A stretch of DNA of 64,000 nt from Scatosoma sp045533485 (GCA_045533485.1 JAZSHX010000044.1:19248-83247), one strand, 5' to 3'; numbered from the stretch's first letter, positions 41,091 to 49,831 are shown. Numbers and translations: made by a program. The notes: generated by a model from the sequence alone, not told the origin.

Positions 41091-41777
41091 ATGTCGATGA
41101 GAATGCGTAAAAAACGCAATTTTGAAGCAAGAATGCAAGCGCGCAGTGATTTGTTGTTGGCGCGTGGGGCGAACGGGATTTTGAATATGAAAGAAGCGGC
41201 GGAAAAATATCGCGCGTGCATTGATTTTTCGGCGGCGTTTGGGAACGACAATCCCGTGGCTTTGGAAATCGGGTGCGGTAAGGGCGGTTTTATTTGTAAG
41301 CTTGCCGCGATGCAGCCAAACGTCAATTTTTTAGCGCTCGAAAAAATGAGCAACGTCATTTTAACGCCATTAGAAGACGTGGCGAAGCTGGGGCTGACCA
41401 ACGTGCGGTTTTTGAATATCCGTGCGGAGTGTTTGCCTTGCTATATTCCCGAGCACAGTTTGGACGTCATTTATTTGAACTTTTCCACGCCGCTTCCTAA
41501 GCTTGGATACGCAACGCAGCGTTTGACGCATCGTAACTTTTTGGAAGTGTATAAAAAGCTGTTGAAAAAGGGCGGTAAAATTTTGCAAAAGACGGACGAT
41601 AAGGATTTCTTTGAGTTCTCCTTGGAAGAATACCGCGCGTGTGGCTGTGAGTTGCAAAACGTGACGTACAATTTGCACGAAAACGGCAATCCCGAATGGA
41701 ATATCGTGACGGAATACGAACAAAAATGGGTGGAAAGGGGCTTGCCTATTCACCGTGTGGAAGCAATTTTGCCGTGA
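41091..41777 (+). CDS. trmB: tRNA (guanine-N7-)-methyltransferase
   Basis: 228 residues, SAM-dependent enzyme making m7G46 in tRNA. The SAM site is ALEIGCGKGGFICKLA (about 63-78), followed by FLALEKMSNVI; NFSTPLPK and the C-terminal TEYEQKWVERGLPIHRVEA are family hallmarks (the usual NFSDPWPK reads NFSTPLPK, with the conserved Asp and Trp replaced). That change is worth noting because the Asp is normally conserved. Probably in one unit with dut. Confidence 0.92.
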   Translation: MSMRMRKKRNFEARMQARSDLLLARGANGILNMKEAAEKYRACIDFSAAFGNDNPVALEIGCGKGGFICKLAAMQPNVNFLALEKMSNVILTPLEDVAKLGLTNVRFLNIRAECLPCYIPEHSLDVIYLNFSTPLPKLGYATQRLTHRNFLEVYKKLLKKGGKILQKTDDKDFFEFSLEEYRACGCELQNVTYNLHENGNPEWNIVTEYEQKWVERGLPIHRVEAILP

Positions 41778-41859
41778 CGTTTGCCTGCCGTTTCGTATGC
41801 CCGTTGGCGCATACGAAGGACTTTGCAGGACGAAATATCGCGAAAAATGTAGTATGAAT

Positions 41860-41887
41860 AAACGGGCATATATTTCCCGTTTTTTTC
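41860..41887 (+). terminator. terminator between trmB and rex
   Basis: AAACGGG, CATATATTT, CCCGTTTTTTTC. Confidence 0.75.
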
Positions 41888-41935
41888 ACAAGCTGTAATC
41901 GCTGTAAAAATATCGATAAAAAAGGAGAAAACGGT

Positions 41936-42580
41936 ATGAAAACGGAAACGAACAGAATTTCCAAGGCGACGATTGAACGGTTGCCACTCTATTTGCATTA
42001 TTTGCAGGAAGAAAATTCCAAGGGAATGCAGTATATTTCGTCGAGCGTGATTGCGCAAAACATAGCGGTGTCGTCTGTGCTTGTGCGCAAGGATTTGGCG
42101 TTGGTTTCGTCGCAGTCGGGCAGACCGCGCTTGGGATTTGCGATAAGCAGATTGATTGTCGATATTGAAAAGTTTTTGGGCTACGACAAGCTTTCGGATG
42201 CCGTTGTGGTCGGCGCTGGGGGGCTTGGCAGAGCGTTTTTGGGCTATGAAGGGTTCAAGAATAACGGGCTGAACGTGTTGGCGGCTTTTGACGTGAACGC
42301 AGACCTGGTAGGCACGTACGTGGCGGAAAAGCCCATTTTGGCGATGGAAGAGTTGCAGAGTTTTGTGCGTGAAAAGAAAATTCCGCTGGGGATTGTAACC
42401 GTGCCGAAAGCGGCGGCGCAAACGGTAGTCGACGCGTTGGTGAAGGCAGGCGTGCGCGCCATTTGGAACTTTGCGCCTGCGCCCGTGCGCGTGCCGAAAG
42501 ACATCGTTTTGAAAACGGAAGATTTGGCGGCTTCGTTGGCTATGCTGGCAGGCAAGCTGTATAAATCAAGTGAACGGTAA
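41936..42580 (+). CDS. rex: redox-sensing transcriptional repressor Rex
   Basis: 214 residues. The N-terminal winged helix (1-80) contains ISKATIERLPLYLHYL and SVLVRKDLALVSSQSGRPRLGF. The C-terminal NADH-binding Rossmann domain begins VVVGAGGLGRAFLGYEGF and has the FDVNADLVGT acidic loop. It senses the NADH/NAD+ ratio and represses fermentation and energy genes in anaerobes. Good AAGGAG site. tilS follows 41 bases later with its own promoter. Confidence 0.96.
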   Translation: MKTETNRISKATIERLPLYLHYLQEENSKGMQYISSSVIAQNIAVSSVLVRKDLALVSSQSGRPRLGFAISRLIVDIEKFLGYDKLSDAVVVGAGGLGRAFLGYEGFKNNGLNVLAAFDVNADLVGTYVAEKPILAMEELQSFVREKKIPLGIVTVPKAAAQTVVDALVKAGVRAIWNFAPAPVRVPKDIVLKTEDLAASLAMLAGKLYKSSER

Positions 42581-42586
42581 TTTCGC

Positions 42587-42615
42587 TTGCAAAAAGCGTC
42601 GGGATTTGGTATACT
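42587..42615 (+). promoter_or_regulatory. tilS promoter abutting the start codon
   Basis: TTGCAA, 17 bases, TATACT (42610-42615). The ATG at 42622 is exactly at the expected transcript start, and there is no ribosome site, so the message would be leaderless. Confidence 0.65.
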
Positions 42616-42621
42616 TGTAGT

Positions 42622-43935
42622 ATGGATATTTTGCAAAGCTTTCAAGGGAAAAGAATATGCGTAGCGATTAGCGGCGGAGTGGATTCGACGGCGCTTTTGC
42701 ATTATTTGCAAAATGCTAGCGACAGGGGCGGATATGCGCTTTGCGCGGTGCATTGTGAGCACGGCATTCGCGGAGAAGAAAGCTTGCAGGATCAAGCGTT
42801 CGTGCAGTCGCTTTGTCAAAAGTGGGGCGTGGAGCTGTATACCTTTTCGTGTGACTGCGTGGAAAGGGCGAAAGCGGAAAAGTGCAGTTTGGAAACGGCG
42901 GCGCGCAATTTCCGCAGAGCGTGCTTCGCGCAGTTGATTGCGGAGAAAAAAGCCGATTATATCGCTACGGCGCATCATATTTTGGACGAAGCGGAAACGG
43001 TTTTGTTCCGTTTGGCGCGCGGTACGGCGTTGCACGGCGCGAGCGCTATTAAAGCGTGCGACGGGTATTTTTTGCGCCCGTTTTTAACTTGGTCAAAAGA
43101 GAAAATTTTGGCGTATGCACAGGAGCATAATTTGCAGTTTTGCGTGGATAGCACCAACTTTGAAGTGGACGCTACGCGCAATAAGATTCGGCTGGAAGTG
43201 TTGCCCGTTTTATCGCAGGCGGTGGACGGCGCAGTGGAAAATTTGGCGCGCTTTGCGCGCGTTGCGGAAGAAGACGACGCGCTGCTTTATACGATGAGCG
43301 AACAGCTGCTCACTGTGACGGACGATGGGTATGCGGTGGCGTTTGACGATAGAAAGCCGTTGTTTACGCGCGCGTGCTTGCTTGCCTTGAAAAAGATGGG
43401 CGTTGCACGGGATTATACGGGTGCGCATTTGCAGTCGCTGTATGCGTTGCAAGCGTTGGAGCGCGGTGCAAAAATTTCGTTGCCGTGCGGTATTATAGCG
43501 GAAAAACGCAAACAGGCGGTGGCGTTTTTCGTCGGTTTAGAAGAGCAAGTAAACGATAAGCGAGATTTGGTTGTTCTGTTCACGGAAAATGGATTTGACG
43601 GGGGCAGGTATGCGGTGAATATTGCTTTTCAACCACCTATGCAAGAACAATCACCGTGGAAAACGCTGAAATTTGATTTGGATAAGCTACCTGATAATGC
43701 AGTGTTTCGTTTTCGCAGGGCAGGGGATACGATACAAAGCTTTGGCGGTAAGAAAACCTTGAAAAAGTTTCTAAACGAACGGGAAATTGCGCCTAATGAA
43801 CGGGAGTTTTTGCCGCTGATTGCGCAAGAGACGGGAGAGCAGGTATACGTCGTTTGCGGTGTGGAAATTGCAAAGAGCGTGTGCGTGGACGAAAACACCA
43901 AACGCGTCGCGTACGTAACTATACAAAAAAAATAA
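42622..43935 (+). CDS. tilS: tRNA(Ile)-lysidine synthase
   Basis: 437 residues, adds lysine to C34 of the AUA-reading tRNA-Ile, an essential reaction. The PP-loop SGGVDSTALL lies at residues 15-24; ATAHHILDEAETVLFRLARGTALHG and SKEKILAYAQEHNLQFCVDSTN are diagnostic. The TilS C-terminal domain contains FRFRRAGDTIQSFGGKKTLKKFL. Full length, ending at a strong terminator. Contains one copy of the GGGGCAGGTATGCG word (43601-43614). Confidence 0.95.
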   Translation: MDILQSFQGKRICVAISGGVDSTALLHYLQNASDRGGYALCAVHCEHGIRGEESLQDQAFVQSLCQKWGVELYTFSCDCVERAKAEKCSLETAARNFRRACFAQLIAEKKADYIATAHHILDEAETVLFRLARGTALHGASAIKACDGYFLRPFLTWSKEKILAYAQEHNLQFCVDSTNFEVDATRNKIRLEVLPVLSQAVDGAVENLARFARVAEEDDALLYTMSEQLLTVTDDGYAVAFDDRKPLFTRACLLALKKMGVARDYTGAHLQSLYALQALERGAKISLPCGIIAEKRKQAVAFFVGLEEQVNDKRDLVVLFTENGFDGGRYAVNIAFQPPMQEQSPWKTLKFDLDKLPDNAVFRFRRAGDTIQSFGGKKTLKKFLNEREIAPNEREFLPLIAQETGEQVYVVCGVEIAKSVCVDENTKRVAYVTIQKK

Positions 43936-43972
43936 AACGGAAGCTTGCCTTATCGGGCGCTTCCGTTTTTTC
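43935..43972. terminator. bidirectional terminator between tilS and deacetylase
   Basis: AAACGGAAGC and GCTTCCGTTTTTT with an A-run on the left. Confidence 0.9.
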
Positions 43973-44822
43973 TTGCGCGAATATAGACGTTTCCCGTTTT
44001 TAAGGGGCAGGCGTTGGCTTTGGAGAGCGCGGAAACGCTTAACACTTGGTAGCCGTCCGCGTATAGGTCGGGCAATAGGCGTTCCAAGGCTTGAACGGTA
44101 TGCTCGTAGCCGTCGTGCATGAGTACTATGGCGCCGTCAAAGCGGTTTTCCCAAACGCTTTGGTATATGCTATCCGCAGCAATGCCCGTCCAGTCTTTGG
44201 TGTCAATCGTCCAACTGATAATCGGGGTAGACGCAACGGCGCGGACGGTTTCGTTGAGACAGCCGAAAGGGGCGCGGAGCAGGTGACGGGACTTGTTGTC
44301 TATTTTTTGTAAAAGGCGGTCGGTGCGGTCGATTTCCGTTTGCAATTCGTCTGCGCTTAATTTGGTTAAATCGGCGTGGGAATGGGTGTGATTGCCCATT
44401 TCAAAGCCGATCAGGTGCGCCGTTTGCAGGGTTTGAACGCTGTAAGTATTCATACGCACGCCGTTGCAAAACAAGCTGGCGGTGGCTTGGCAATCAGGGT
44501 GGGTTTGATTGTAGGATAAAAATACGCCGATGATGGCGTCGAGTGTGGACGCAGGGGCGTCGTCGAAGGTGAAAGCGATATATTTTTTGCCTGCGCAAAC
44601 GTAGTCGTTGGGTATATCGCGGATATCCCAAACTTCGCTGGGGGTAGGCGCGGTGGGCGAAGTGGGCGCAGGTGCAGTTGGCGCGGTGGGCTGTACTGCG
44701 GACGGCGCGTCAGCGGAGCTTGGCGCTTGCAGGGAGTTCGTGTCGTGTTTTTGGCACGCCGTACAACAAAAGCTTATACAAACGCATACACTGAGAATAC
44801 GGGCTAAAAAAAGGCGTTTCAT
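43950..44822 (-). CDS. polysaccharide deacetylase lipoprotein (NodB domain)
   Basis: 290 residues. A signal peptide ending FCCTAC suggests a lipid anchor; a Ser/Ala/Pro/Thr linker (APTAPAPTSPTAPTPS) follows. The NodB domain (about 85-280) starts FTFDDAPAST with the catalytic and metal Asp pair, has the metal ligand motif HTHSHADL, RAPFGC, and WTIDTKDWTG, and ends MHDGYEHTV. It would deacetylate peptidoglycan or another envelope glycan outside the membrane. The start is uncertain (44822 or 44855); neither ATG has a good ribosome site. Confidence 0.88.
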   Translation of the reverse strand: MKRLFLARILSVCVCISFCCTACQKHDTNSLQAPSSADAPSAVQPTAPTAPAPTSPTAPTPSEVWDIRDIPNDYVCAGKKYIAFTFDDAPASTLDAIIGVFLSYNQTHPDCQATASLFCNGVRMNTYSVQTLQTAHLIGFEMGNHTHSHADLTKLSADELQTEIDRTDRLLQKIDNKSRHLLRAPFGCLNETVRAVASTPIISWTIDTKDWTGIAADSIYQSVWENRFDGAIVLMHDGYEHTVQALERLLPDLYADGYQVLSVSALSKANACPLKTGNVYIRARKNGSAR

Positions 44823-44919
44823 GGTGAAAGTATGCGCAAAAACGCGGAGTTTCATGAAAGTTTTGTGAAAAAAACGCGCAAAAAGACGGGTAAAAATGAA
44901 AATATTTTTACGTTTCGTC

Positions 44920-44948
44920 TTGACAAGCACACGCGGTTGTGGTACAAT
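44920..44948 (+). promoter_or_regulatory. promoter of the NahK-like kinase gene
   Basis: TTGACA, 17 bases, TACAAT, 46 bases before the ATG. Confidence 0.85.
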
Positions 44949-44994
44949 ATATGAGTGCGTCTTTGAGCTTTTGAATAAAATTAGGGGGCGCGAA

Positions 44995-46125
44995 ATGGGG
45001 AATATGATAAACCAAGCAACGATTGAACAACAAATTTTGGAAGTGTGCCGTCGCTTTTGTATTGAAGGGGAATACCGTGGGTTTGAACTTATCAACAGCG
45101 GGCATATTAACAGCACCTATCGCGTGGATTTTTTCCGCCGTGGGGAAGTTAAAGATTATATTGTACAAAAAATCAACACCTACGTGTTTAGAGATCCCAT
45201 TGCGATGATGGAAAATATTTCGTCCGTTACGGAGTTTATCCGCGCGAAAATTAAGGCGACGGGGGTTTCTGCGAAACGTAAGGTGTTGCATTATGCGAAA
45301 ACAAGCTATAACACCTATTATACCGTGTTGGACGACGGTAGTTTTTGGCGGTGTTGCCGATTTATCGATGATTCCGTGTCCTTTTTACACACGGACGATT
45401 TGCAAATTATCGAAGAATCGGGCAGGGCGTTCGGGGTTTTCCAACGCTATCTTTCCGAATATCCCGTGGAAAAACTGCATATCGTAATTCCGCATTTCCA
45501 TAACACAGTCAATCGGTTTGAAGCGTTGCGAATGGCGGCGAAGGAAAATGCCGCAGGGCGGTTAGAGCAGGTGCGTGACTTGTTGGATGCGTACGAGTGC
45601 TTGGAAGAAATGGCGACAAAGCCCTATCGTTTGCAACGGGACGGAATTTTACCGCTCCGTGTTACGCATAACGATACCAAGACGAGCAACGTTTTGTTTG
45701 ACGCCCAAACGCATGAATATTTGTCGGTAATCGATTTGGATACCGTTATGCCCGGGCTGGTGGCGTTTGATTTCGGCGACGCGATCCGTATTGCGGCGTC
45801 TACGGCGGCGGAAGACGAAAAAGACGTGGCGAAAGTCGCTTTGGACTGGGAAAAATACGAAGCGTTTACGCGTGGTTTCGTACCTGCGTTGGCCGCCTTT
45901 TTAACGGACGACGAGAAAAAGACGCTGGCGCTTGGCGCGTTGGCAATGACTGCCGAATGCGGCGCACGGTTTTTAACCGATTATTTGGACGGCGATAAAT
46001 ATTTTAGAGTGCATTATCCCGACCATAACTTGGTGCGCGCAAAATGTCAGCTTGCGTTGGCGCAGGATATGCTGACAAAAATAAACGAAATGCAAAAAAT
46101 TGTGGATAAATACACGAACGAATAA
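44995..46125 (+). CDS. aminoglycoside-phosphotransferase-fold kinase, N-acetylhexosamine 1-kinase-like
   Basis: 376 residues. The N-lobe has FELINSGHINSTYRV and YIVQKINTYVF; the catalytic loop is RVTHNDTKTSNVLFD (Brenner motif) and the metal-binding strand VIDLDTVMPGLVAFDFGDAIR. These loops closely resemble N-acetylhexosamine 1-kinase (NahK) of the lacto-N-biose pathway, but no pathway partner (phosphorylase, uridylyltransferase) is adjacent, so the sugar is uncertain. I start it at 44995, after TTAGGGGG; an ATG at 45004 is an alternative. Confidence 0.8.
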   Translation: MGNMINQATIEQQILEVCRRFCIEGEYRGFELINSGHINSTYRVDFFRRGEVKDYIVQKINTYVFRDPIAMMENISSVTEFIRAKIKATGVSAKRKVLHYAKTSYNTYYTVLDDGSFWRCCRFIDDSVSFLHTDDLQIIEESGRAFGVFQRYLSEYPVEKLHIVIPHFHNTVNRFEALRMAAKENAAGRLEQVRDLLDAYECLEEMATKPYRLQRDGILPLRVTHNDTKTSNVLFDAQTHEYLSVIDLDTVMPGLVAFDFGDAIRIAASTAAEDEKDVAKVALDWEKYEAFTRGFVPALAAFLTDDEKKTLALGALAMTAECGARFLTDYLDGDKYFRVHYPDHNLVRAKCQLALAQDMLTKINEMQKIVDKYTNE

Positions 46126-46150
46126 AAAAATATTTGCGATAAACGTAAAA

Positions 46151-46185
46151 ACACCGACGGAAACTTACCCGTCGGTGCTGTTTTT
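46151..46185. terminator. bidirectional terminator
   Basis: CACCGACGG, AAACTTAC, CCGTCGGTG, with T-tracts on both strands. The minus-strand arm overlaps the stop region of the microprotein gene. Confidence 0.88.
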
Positions 46186-46266
46186 GTTAGAGAGAAATAA
46201 CGCCATCATTACTACGCCGATATTTGCGCCGACCAGCGTTCCTACGAATAATCCAAGCCAAAACAT
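46165..46266 (-). CDS. DUF3789-like membrane microprotein (33 aa)
   Basis: A 33-codon gene, ATG at 46266 with an AAAAGGAGGT ribosome site 4 bases upstream, stop TAA inside the terminator. The product, starting MFWLGLFVGTLVGANIGVVM, is one hydrophobic helix with a short polar tail (SNKNSTDG). Glycine-zipper-like GLFVGTLVGANIG matches the small DUF3789 family of single-span proteins. Function unknown. Confidence 0.65.
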   Translation of the reverse strand: MFWLGLFVGTLVGANIGVVMMALFLSNKNSTDG

Positions 46267-46423
46267 ACGCACCTCCTTTTACGATGAGTATTGCCAAAAC
46301 ATGGCAGATATATACTTCCCCTAACAGTATATGAAAAAACGGCAAAGAAGGTGCGAAAACCGCGCGGGGCGGTATGCACTTTTTTTGCGCGGTTGCAGTA
46401 TAATGAAAGGGTGGGGGAATAGT

Positions 46424-47068
46424 ATGCAGGTTTGTTGTGTAAACGCTTGGAATGCGAATGAATTGGAAATATCGACCGCGCAAGAGCGCGCGGATTTGGT
46501 GGTGTTCGGCGGAGAAAAGCAAATGGTCGATTATCGGCGTGAATTGCAGGGCGAAACACACTTTTTTCACGACGCGGCTATACTTTCTAAACGGCTGCAA
46601 AGCGTGGTGGTATGCGGCTGTACGACGGATACGCACGGGTTAAAACGCAAGTCGGCTATGGTAGCGGAAGATGGGCGGCTTTTGGGCGTTTCCGATAGAA
46701 TACACGCGTTCCAGCCGCAGGAAAACAGCGGCGCAGCGCTTAGGGTGTACGATACGAAAATCGGTAAAATGGGCGTTGCGGTGGCGGAAGATTTACTCTT
46801 TCCCGACGTGATAAAAACGCTTGCGCTTTGCGGCAGTGCGTTTGTTGTTTGCACGTTTGGAAAAATTGAACGGGTGCATACGGTTTTGGCACGCGCACAC
46901 GCGTATTGTTTTGGTTTGCCTATTTTGCTGTGCGGAGAAGGGTACTCGCTTTTGGCGAATGAAAAGGGGGAAATTGCTTGCGCGTCGCCGCTTGCGCAGT
47001 GGGGATTTTCCTTTTGTGAAAAACCGCGTTATCGGTTGGTGCAAACGCGAACAAAAGGTATATTTTAG
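46424..47068 (+). CDS. degenerate nitrilase/carbon-nitrogen hydrolase homologue
   Basis: 214 residues. The fold is recognisable from RADLVVFGGEKQ, AMVAEDGRLLGVSDRIHAF and KMGVAVAEDLLFPDVIKTLALCGSAFVV. In active enzymes the last segment reads ...CYDLRFPE; here the nucleophile Cys is Ala121, and the catalytic Lys of the Y-x-K-x-H-L-F motif is Arg. The protein is also shorter than usual (about 260). So it is probably catalytically dead, either a binding or regulatory protein or a decaying gene. It is the only gene here I found ending in TAG. Start at 46424 after GGGTGGGGG. Confidence 0.65.
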   Translation: MQVCCVNAWNANELEISTAQERADLVVFGGEKQMVDYRRELQGETHFFHDAAILSKRLQSVVVCGCTTDTHGLKRKSAMVAEDGRLLGVSDRIHAFQPQENSGAALRVYDTKIGKMGVAVAEDLLFPDVIKTLALCGSAFVVCTFGKIERVHTVLARAHAYCFGLPILLCGEGYSLLANEKGEIACASPLAQWGFSFCEKPRYRLVQTRTKGIF

Positions 47069-47071
47069 CGA

Positions 47072-47104
47072 TAAAAACGCCCACGCAAACAAATGCGTGG
47101 GCAA
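47072..47104 (-). terminator. smpB terminator
   Basis: Minus strand GCCCACGCA, TTTGTT, TGCGTGGGC followed by GTTTTTATC. There is no T-tract on the plus strand. Confidence 0.8.
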
Positions 47105-47129
47105 AAAATATCAAGCCGTTACGCCTGTG

Positions 47130-47582
47130 TTAAAAGCCGGCGTTTTTTATTTCACGGTCAACGGAGCGTTTTACGTCGCGGTCGGCAATCGCTTGCTTTT
47201 TATCGTAGGTATGCTTACCGCGGCAAAGCGCCACTTCGATTTTTACCAAAGAGTCTTTGAAATACAGTTTAAGCGGTACGAGCGTGTAGCCCTGACGGTT
47301 GATTTTGCCTGCAATTTTGGCGATTTCGCTCTTATGCAATAAGATGCGTCTATCGCGCCGCGTGTCTTTGCTGGAAAACGCGTCTGATTTATCGTACAGC
47401 GCAATGTGCATATTTTTCACGGATGCCACATTACCGCGCACGAAACAAAAGCTGTCGTTCATATTGACGTTGCCGGCGCGCACCGATTTGATTTCGTTGC
47501 CGTGTAAAACGATGCCCGCTTCGTATTTCTCTTCGATGAAGTATTCAAACGAAGCGCTTTTATTCGTTGCAATAATCTTCAT
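47130..47582 (-). CDS. smpB: SsrA-binding protein
   Basis: 150 residues, binds tmRNA and brings it to stalled ribosomes. Landmarks: NKSASFEYFIEEKYEAGIVL, GNEIKSVRAGNVNMNDSF, KNMHIA, RRDRRILLHKSEI, GYTLVPLKLYF and KIEVALCRGKHTYDKK. The last 23 bases of the rnr reading frame overlap its start. AAGGAG precedes the ATG. The tmRNA gene itself is not in the window. Confidence 0.96.
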   Translation of the reverse strand: MKIIATNKSASFEYFIEEKYEAGIVLHGNEIKSVRAGNVNMNDSFCFVRGNVASVKNMHIALYDKSDAFSSKDTRRDRRILLHKSEIAKIAGKINRQGYTLVPLKLYFKDSLVKIEVALCRGKHTYDKKQAIADRDVKRSVDREIKNAGF

Positions 47583-49743
47583 TGTTTTCTCCTTTTTCTT
47601 CGTTCATTTCGTACATGGTAGGGGTATTTTGCATTTTTTTCAATAAACGGAACTCTGTTCTGCGTCGGTAAAAGTCTACGTCAATGACTTTGATAAGCAC
47701 TTCGTCGCCGATGGTATAGCTGTCCTGTATACCCGTCAAACGCAAGCGGTCTTGATCGTAGGTAAACGTGCCGTACAAGCTTTCAATGGGGATAAATCCT
47801 TCAATGGTGTTGGGCAGTTCGGCAAACAACCCAAACGACGTCACGCCGGAAATGATTGCCGTGTATTCTCTGCCGATGCGTTCGCTCATATACATTGTTT
47901 TGTACAAATCGTCCACGTCGCGTTCGGCATCCGTTGCGCGGCGTTCTCTATCGGAGCAGTGGTCGGCGATGCCTTGCACCTGATCGTTATAGCGGAGCAG
48001 GGCTTGTTCGTAATTGCCGTTAAGAATTTCCTTAATGATGCGGTGAATACATAAATCGGGGTAACGCCGAATCGGGGACGTGAAGTGGCAATAGCAATCG
48101 CTTGCCAGCCCGAAATGCCCCACGTTGTCCGCGCTGTATCTTGCTTTTTGCATAGAGCGCAGCATAACGCGGTTTAAGACGGGATAAGTGGGGAGCGCTT
48201 CCGCTCCTTTCAATACGTTGCGGTAATCGTACGGTTTTACGTCGTCCGCTTGAAAACGCGCCGTCACGCCAAGCGTTTGCGCAAAGGCGCGAAAAGCCGT
48301 TGCCTTTTCTTGCGTGGGCTTTTCGTGGACGCGGTAGATAAACGGCGCTTCGATGGATGCCATAAACTGTGCGACCGTTTCGTTGGCAAGCACCATAAAC
48401 GCTTCGATGATTTGATAGGAAAAGCTGCGTTCGTAATCGGGGATGGTGATTTCGTTGGTGGCATTGTCAAAGAGAATTTTTGCTTCTTTAACGTCCAAGG
48501 AAACACTGCCGCGTTTGTCGCGTTTTTCCTGTAAAATTTTCGTCAATTCGGCAAACAGGCATACCATGTCTTTAACGTCGGCGTATTTTTTAAGCGTCGC
48601 TTCGTCGTTTTCCAGCATTTTCGTTACGGTGTCGTAGGTCAATTTGCGGTTGCTTTTGATGATGCCTTCGACAATTTCGCTTGCAATCACGTTGCCTTTT
48701 TCGTCGATTTGCATAAGGCAGGAAAGCGTCAAGCGTTCTTCGTTTTCGTTCAAGGAACAAATGCCGTTGGAAAGCGCTTTGGGTAGCATAGGAAGTACTC
48801 GGTCGGGAAAATAGACGCTAGTGCCGCGTGCATACGCTTCGTTGTCTAAATGCGAACGCAAAGCAACGTAGTGGGAAACGTCGGCGATATGCACGCCAAG
48901 ATGATATACGCCGCCTTGCTTGGTCAAGGAGATCGCGTCATCGATGTCGCGCGTGTCTGCGCCGTCGATAGTGACGATTTGTACTTGCCTAAAATCGCGC
49001 CTGCCTACCAAGTCTTGGGCGGTAATGCCACGACGCTCCGCAGCGGTCGCTTGCTTTTCTACGTGTCCAGGGAATTGTTCGTATAATTTATAGGAACGGA
49101 TAATTGACAGCTCTTCCGCAAAGAAATCGTCTTCGTCGCCAAGCACTTCAATAATTTCTCCGCCCGGGTTTTTACCGTAGGGGTAGGAAGTGATTTTTGC
49201 CACTACTTTCACGCCGTTTTTGATGTGCGAACAGTCCGCTAAGGGGATATAAATTTCCTTGGAAAATTTGCGTTCGTCGGGGAATACGCAGCCCGATCTT
49301 CTGTCTTTACGAAACGTGCCGACGATGGTGTCAAAGCCGCGCGCTAAAATTTGTACGATTTTCACTTCGTCGCGCTCTCCGTCGGCGATGGGGTAATCGT
49401 TTCTTTCTGCCAAAACCTTATCGCCGTGCAGTGCGCCGTGTAAATACTTTTTGGGTACGAAAAAGTCGTTTGGATACGTTTGTTTATCGTCGGGGATAAA
49501 AAAAGCAAAGCCGCGTTCGTTGCCGCTGATCGTGCCTTTGAGTAAGCCCAGTTGTTCGCTCGTTCCGTACCTGCCCCCGTCGTTTACGAAAATTTCGCCT
49601 TCGTCTATGAGTAGGTTTAACACGTCAGTAAGGCGTTTTTTCTCACGGTAGGGGATAGAAAGCGTCTTGCAAATTTCCGCGATGGTTTTGTTGCCAAGCG
49701 TGCCGTCTTGAAAGCCCTGTAAAATATTTTCTTTTGCGCTCAC
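47560..49743 (-). CDS. rnr: ribonuclease R
   Basis: 727 residues, 3'-5' exoribonuclease of the RNB family. An N-terminal winged helix and cold-shock domains precede the catalytic RNB core with VTIDGADTRDIDDAIS (metal Asp residues), HIADVSHYV and PVLNRVMLRSMQKARYS, then the YCHFTSPIRRYPDL signature, and a C-terminal S1 domain (GREYTAIISGVTSFGLFAEL). I start it at a GTG (49743) preceded by AAAGGGGGTGAT; upstream codons lack a site. The secG-rnr-smpB order is common in Firmicutes. Confidence 0.95.
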   Translation of the reverse strand: MSAKENILQGFQDGTLGNKTIAEICKTLSIPYREKKRLTDVLNLLIDEGEIFVNDGGRYGTSEQLGLLKGTISGNERGFAFFIPDDKQTYPNDFFVPKKYLHGALHGDKVLAERNDYPIADGERDEVKIVQILARGFDTIVGTFRKDRRSGCVFPDERKFSKEIYIPLADCSHIKNGVKVVAKITSYPYGKNPGGEIIEVLGDEDDFFAEELSIIRSYKLYEQFPGHVEKQATAAERRGITAQDLVGRRDFRQVQIVTIDGADTRDIDDAISLTKQGGVYHLGVHIADVSHYVALRSHLDNEAYARGTSVYFPDRVLPMLPKALSNGICSLNENEERLTLSCLMQIDEKGNVIASEIVEGIIKSNRKLTYDTVTKMLENDEATLKKYADVKDMVCLFAELTKILQEKRDKRGSVSLDVKEAKILFDNATNEITIPDYERSFSYQIIEAFMVLANETVAQFMASIEAPFIYRVHEKPTQEKATAFRAFAQTLGVTARFQADDVKPYDYRNVLKGAEALPTYPVLNRVMLRSMQKARYSADNVGHFGLASDCYCHFTSPIRRYPDLCIHRIIKEILNGNYEQALLRYNDQVQGIADHCSDRERRATDAERDVDDLYKTMYMSERIGREYTAIISGVTSFGLFAELPNTIEGFIPIESLYGTFTYDQDRLRLTGIQDSYTIGDEVLIKVIDVDFYRRRTEFRLLKKMQNTPTMYEMNEEKGENNEDYCNE

Positions 49744-49782
49744 GTATATCACCCCCTTTGTCGTGTTCGTCGCGTATTTCAA

Positions 49783-49814
49783 TGAAAAACGGCGGCTTAT
49801 AGGGAAAGCCGCCG
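49783..49814 (-). terminator. partial terminator after secG
   Basis: Minus strand CGGCGGCTT, TCCCTAT, AAGCCGCCG, TTTTTCA. It lies between secG and rnr, so rnr and smpB may depend on read-through or on a further promoter. Confidence 0.8.
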
Positions 49815-49831
49815 ACGTTGGTTAAGATGCA

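Noticed and set aside
41860..41935. Rex operator upstream of rex
   Set aside because: Only a half-site-like TTCACAAG is present, without a convincing inverted partner.
45000..46125. Lacto-N-biose/galacto-N-biose pathway locus
   Set aside because: The kinase resembles NahK, but no phosphorylase, uridylyltransferase, epimerase or sugar transporter genes are adjacent.
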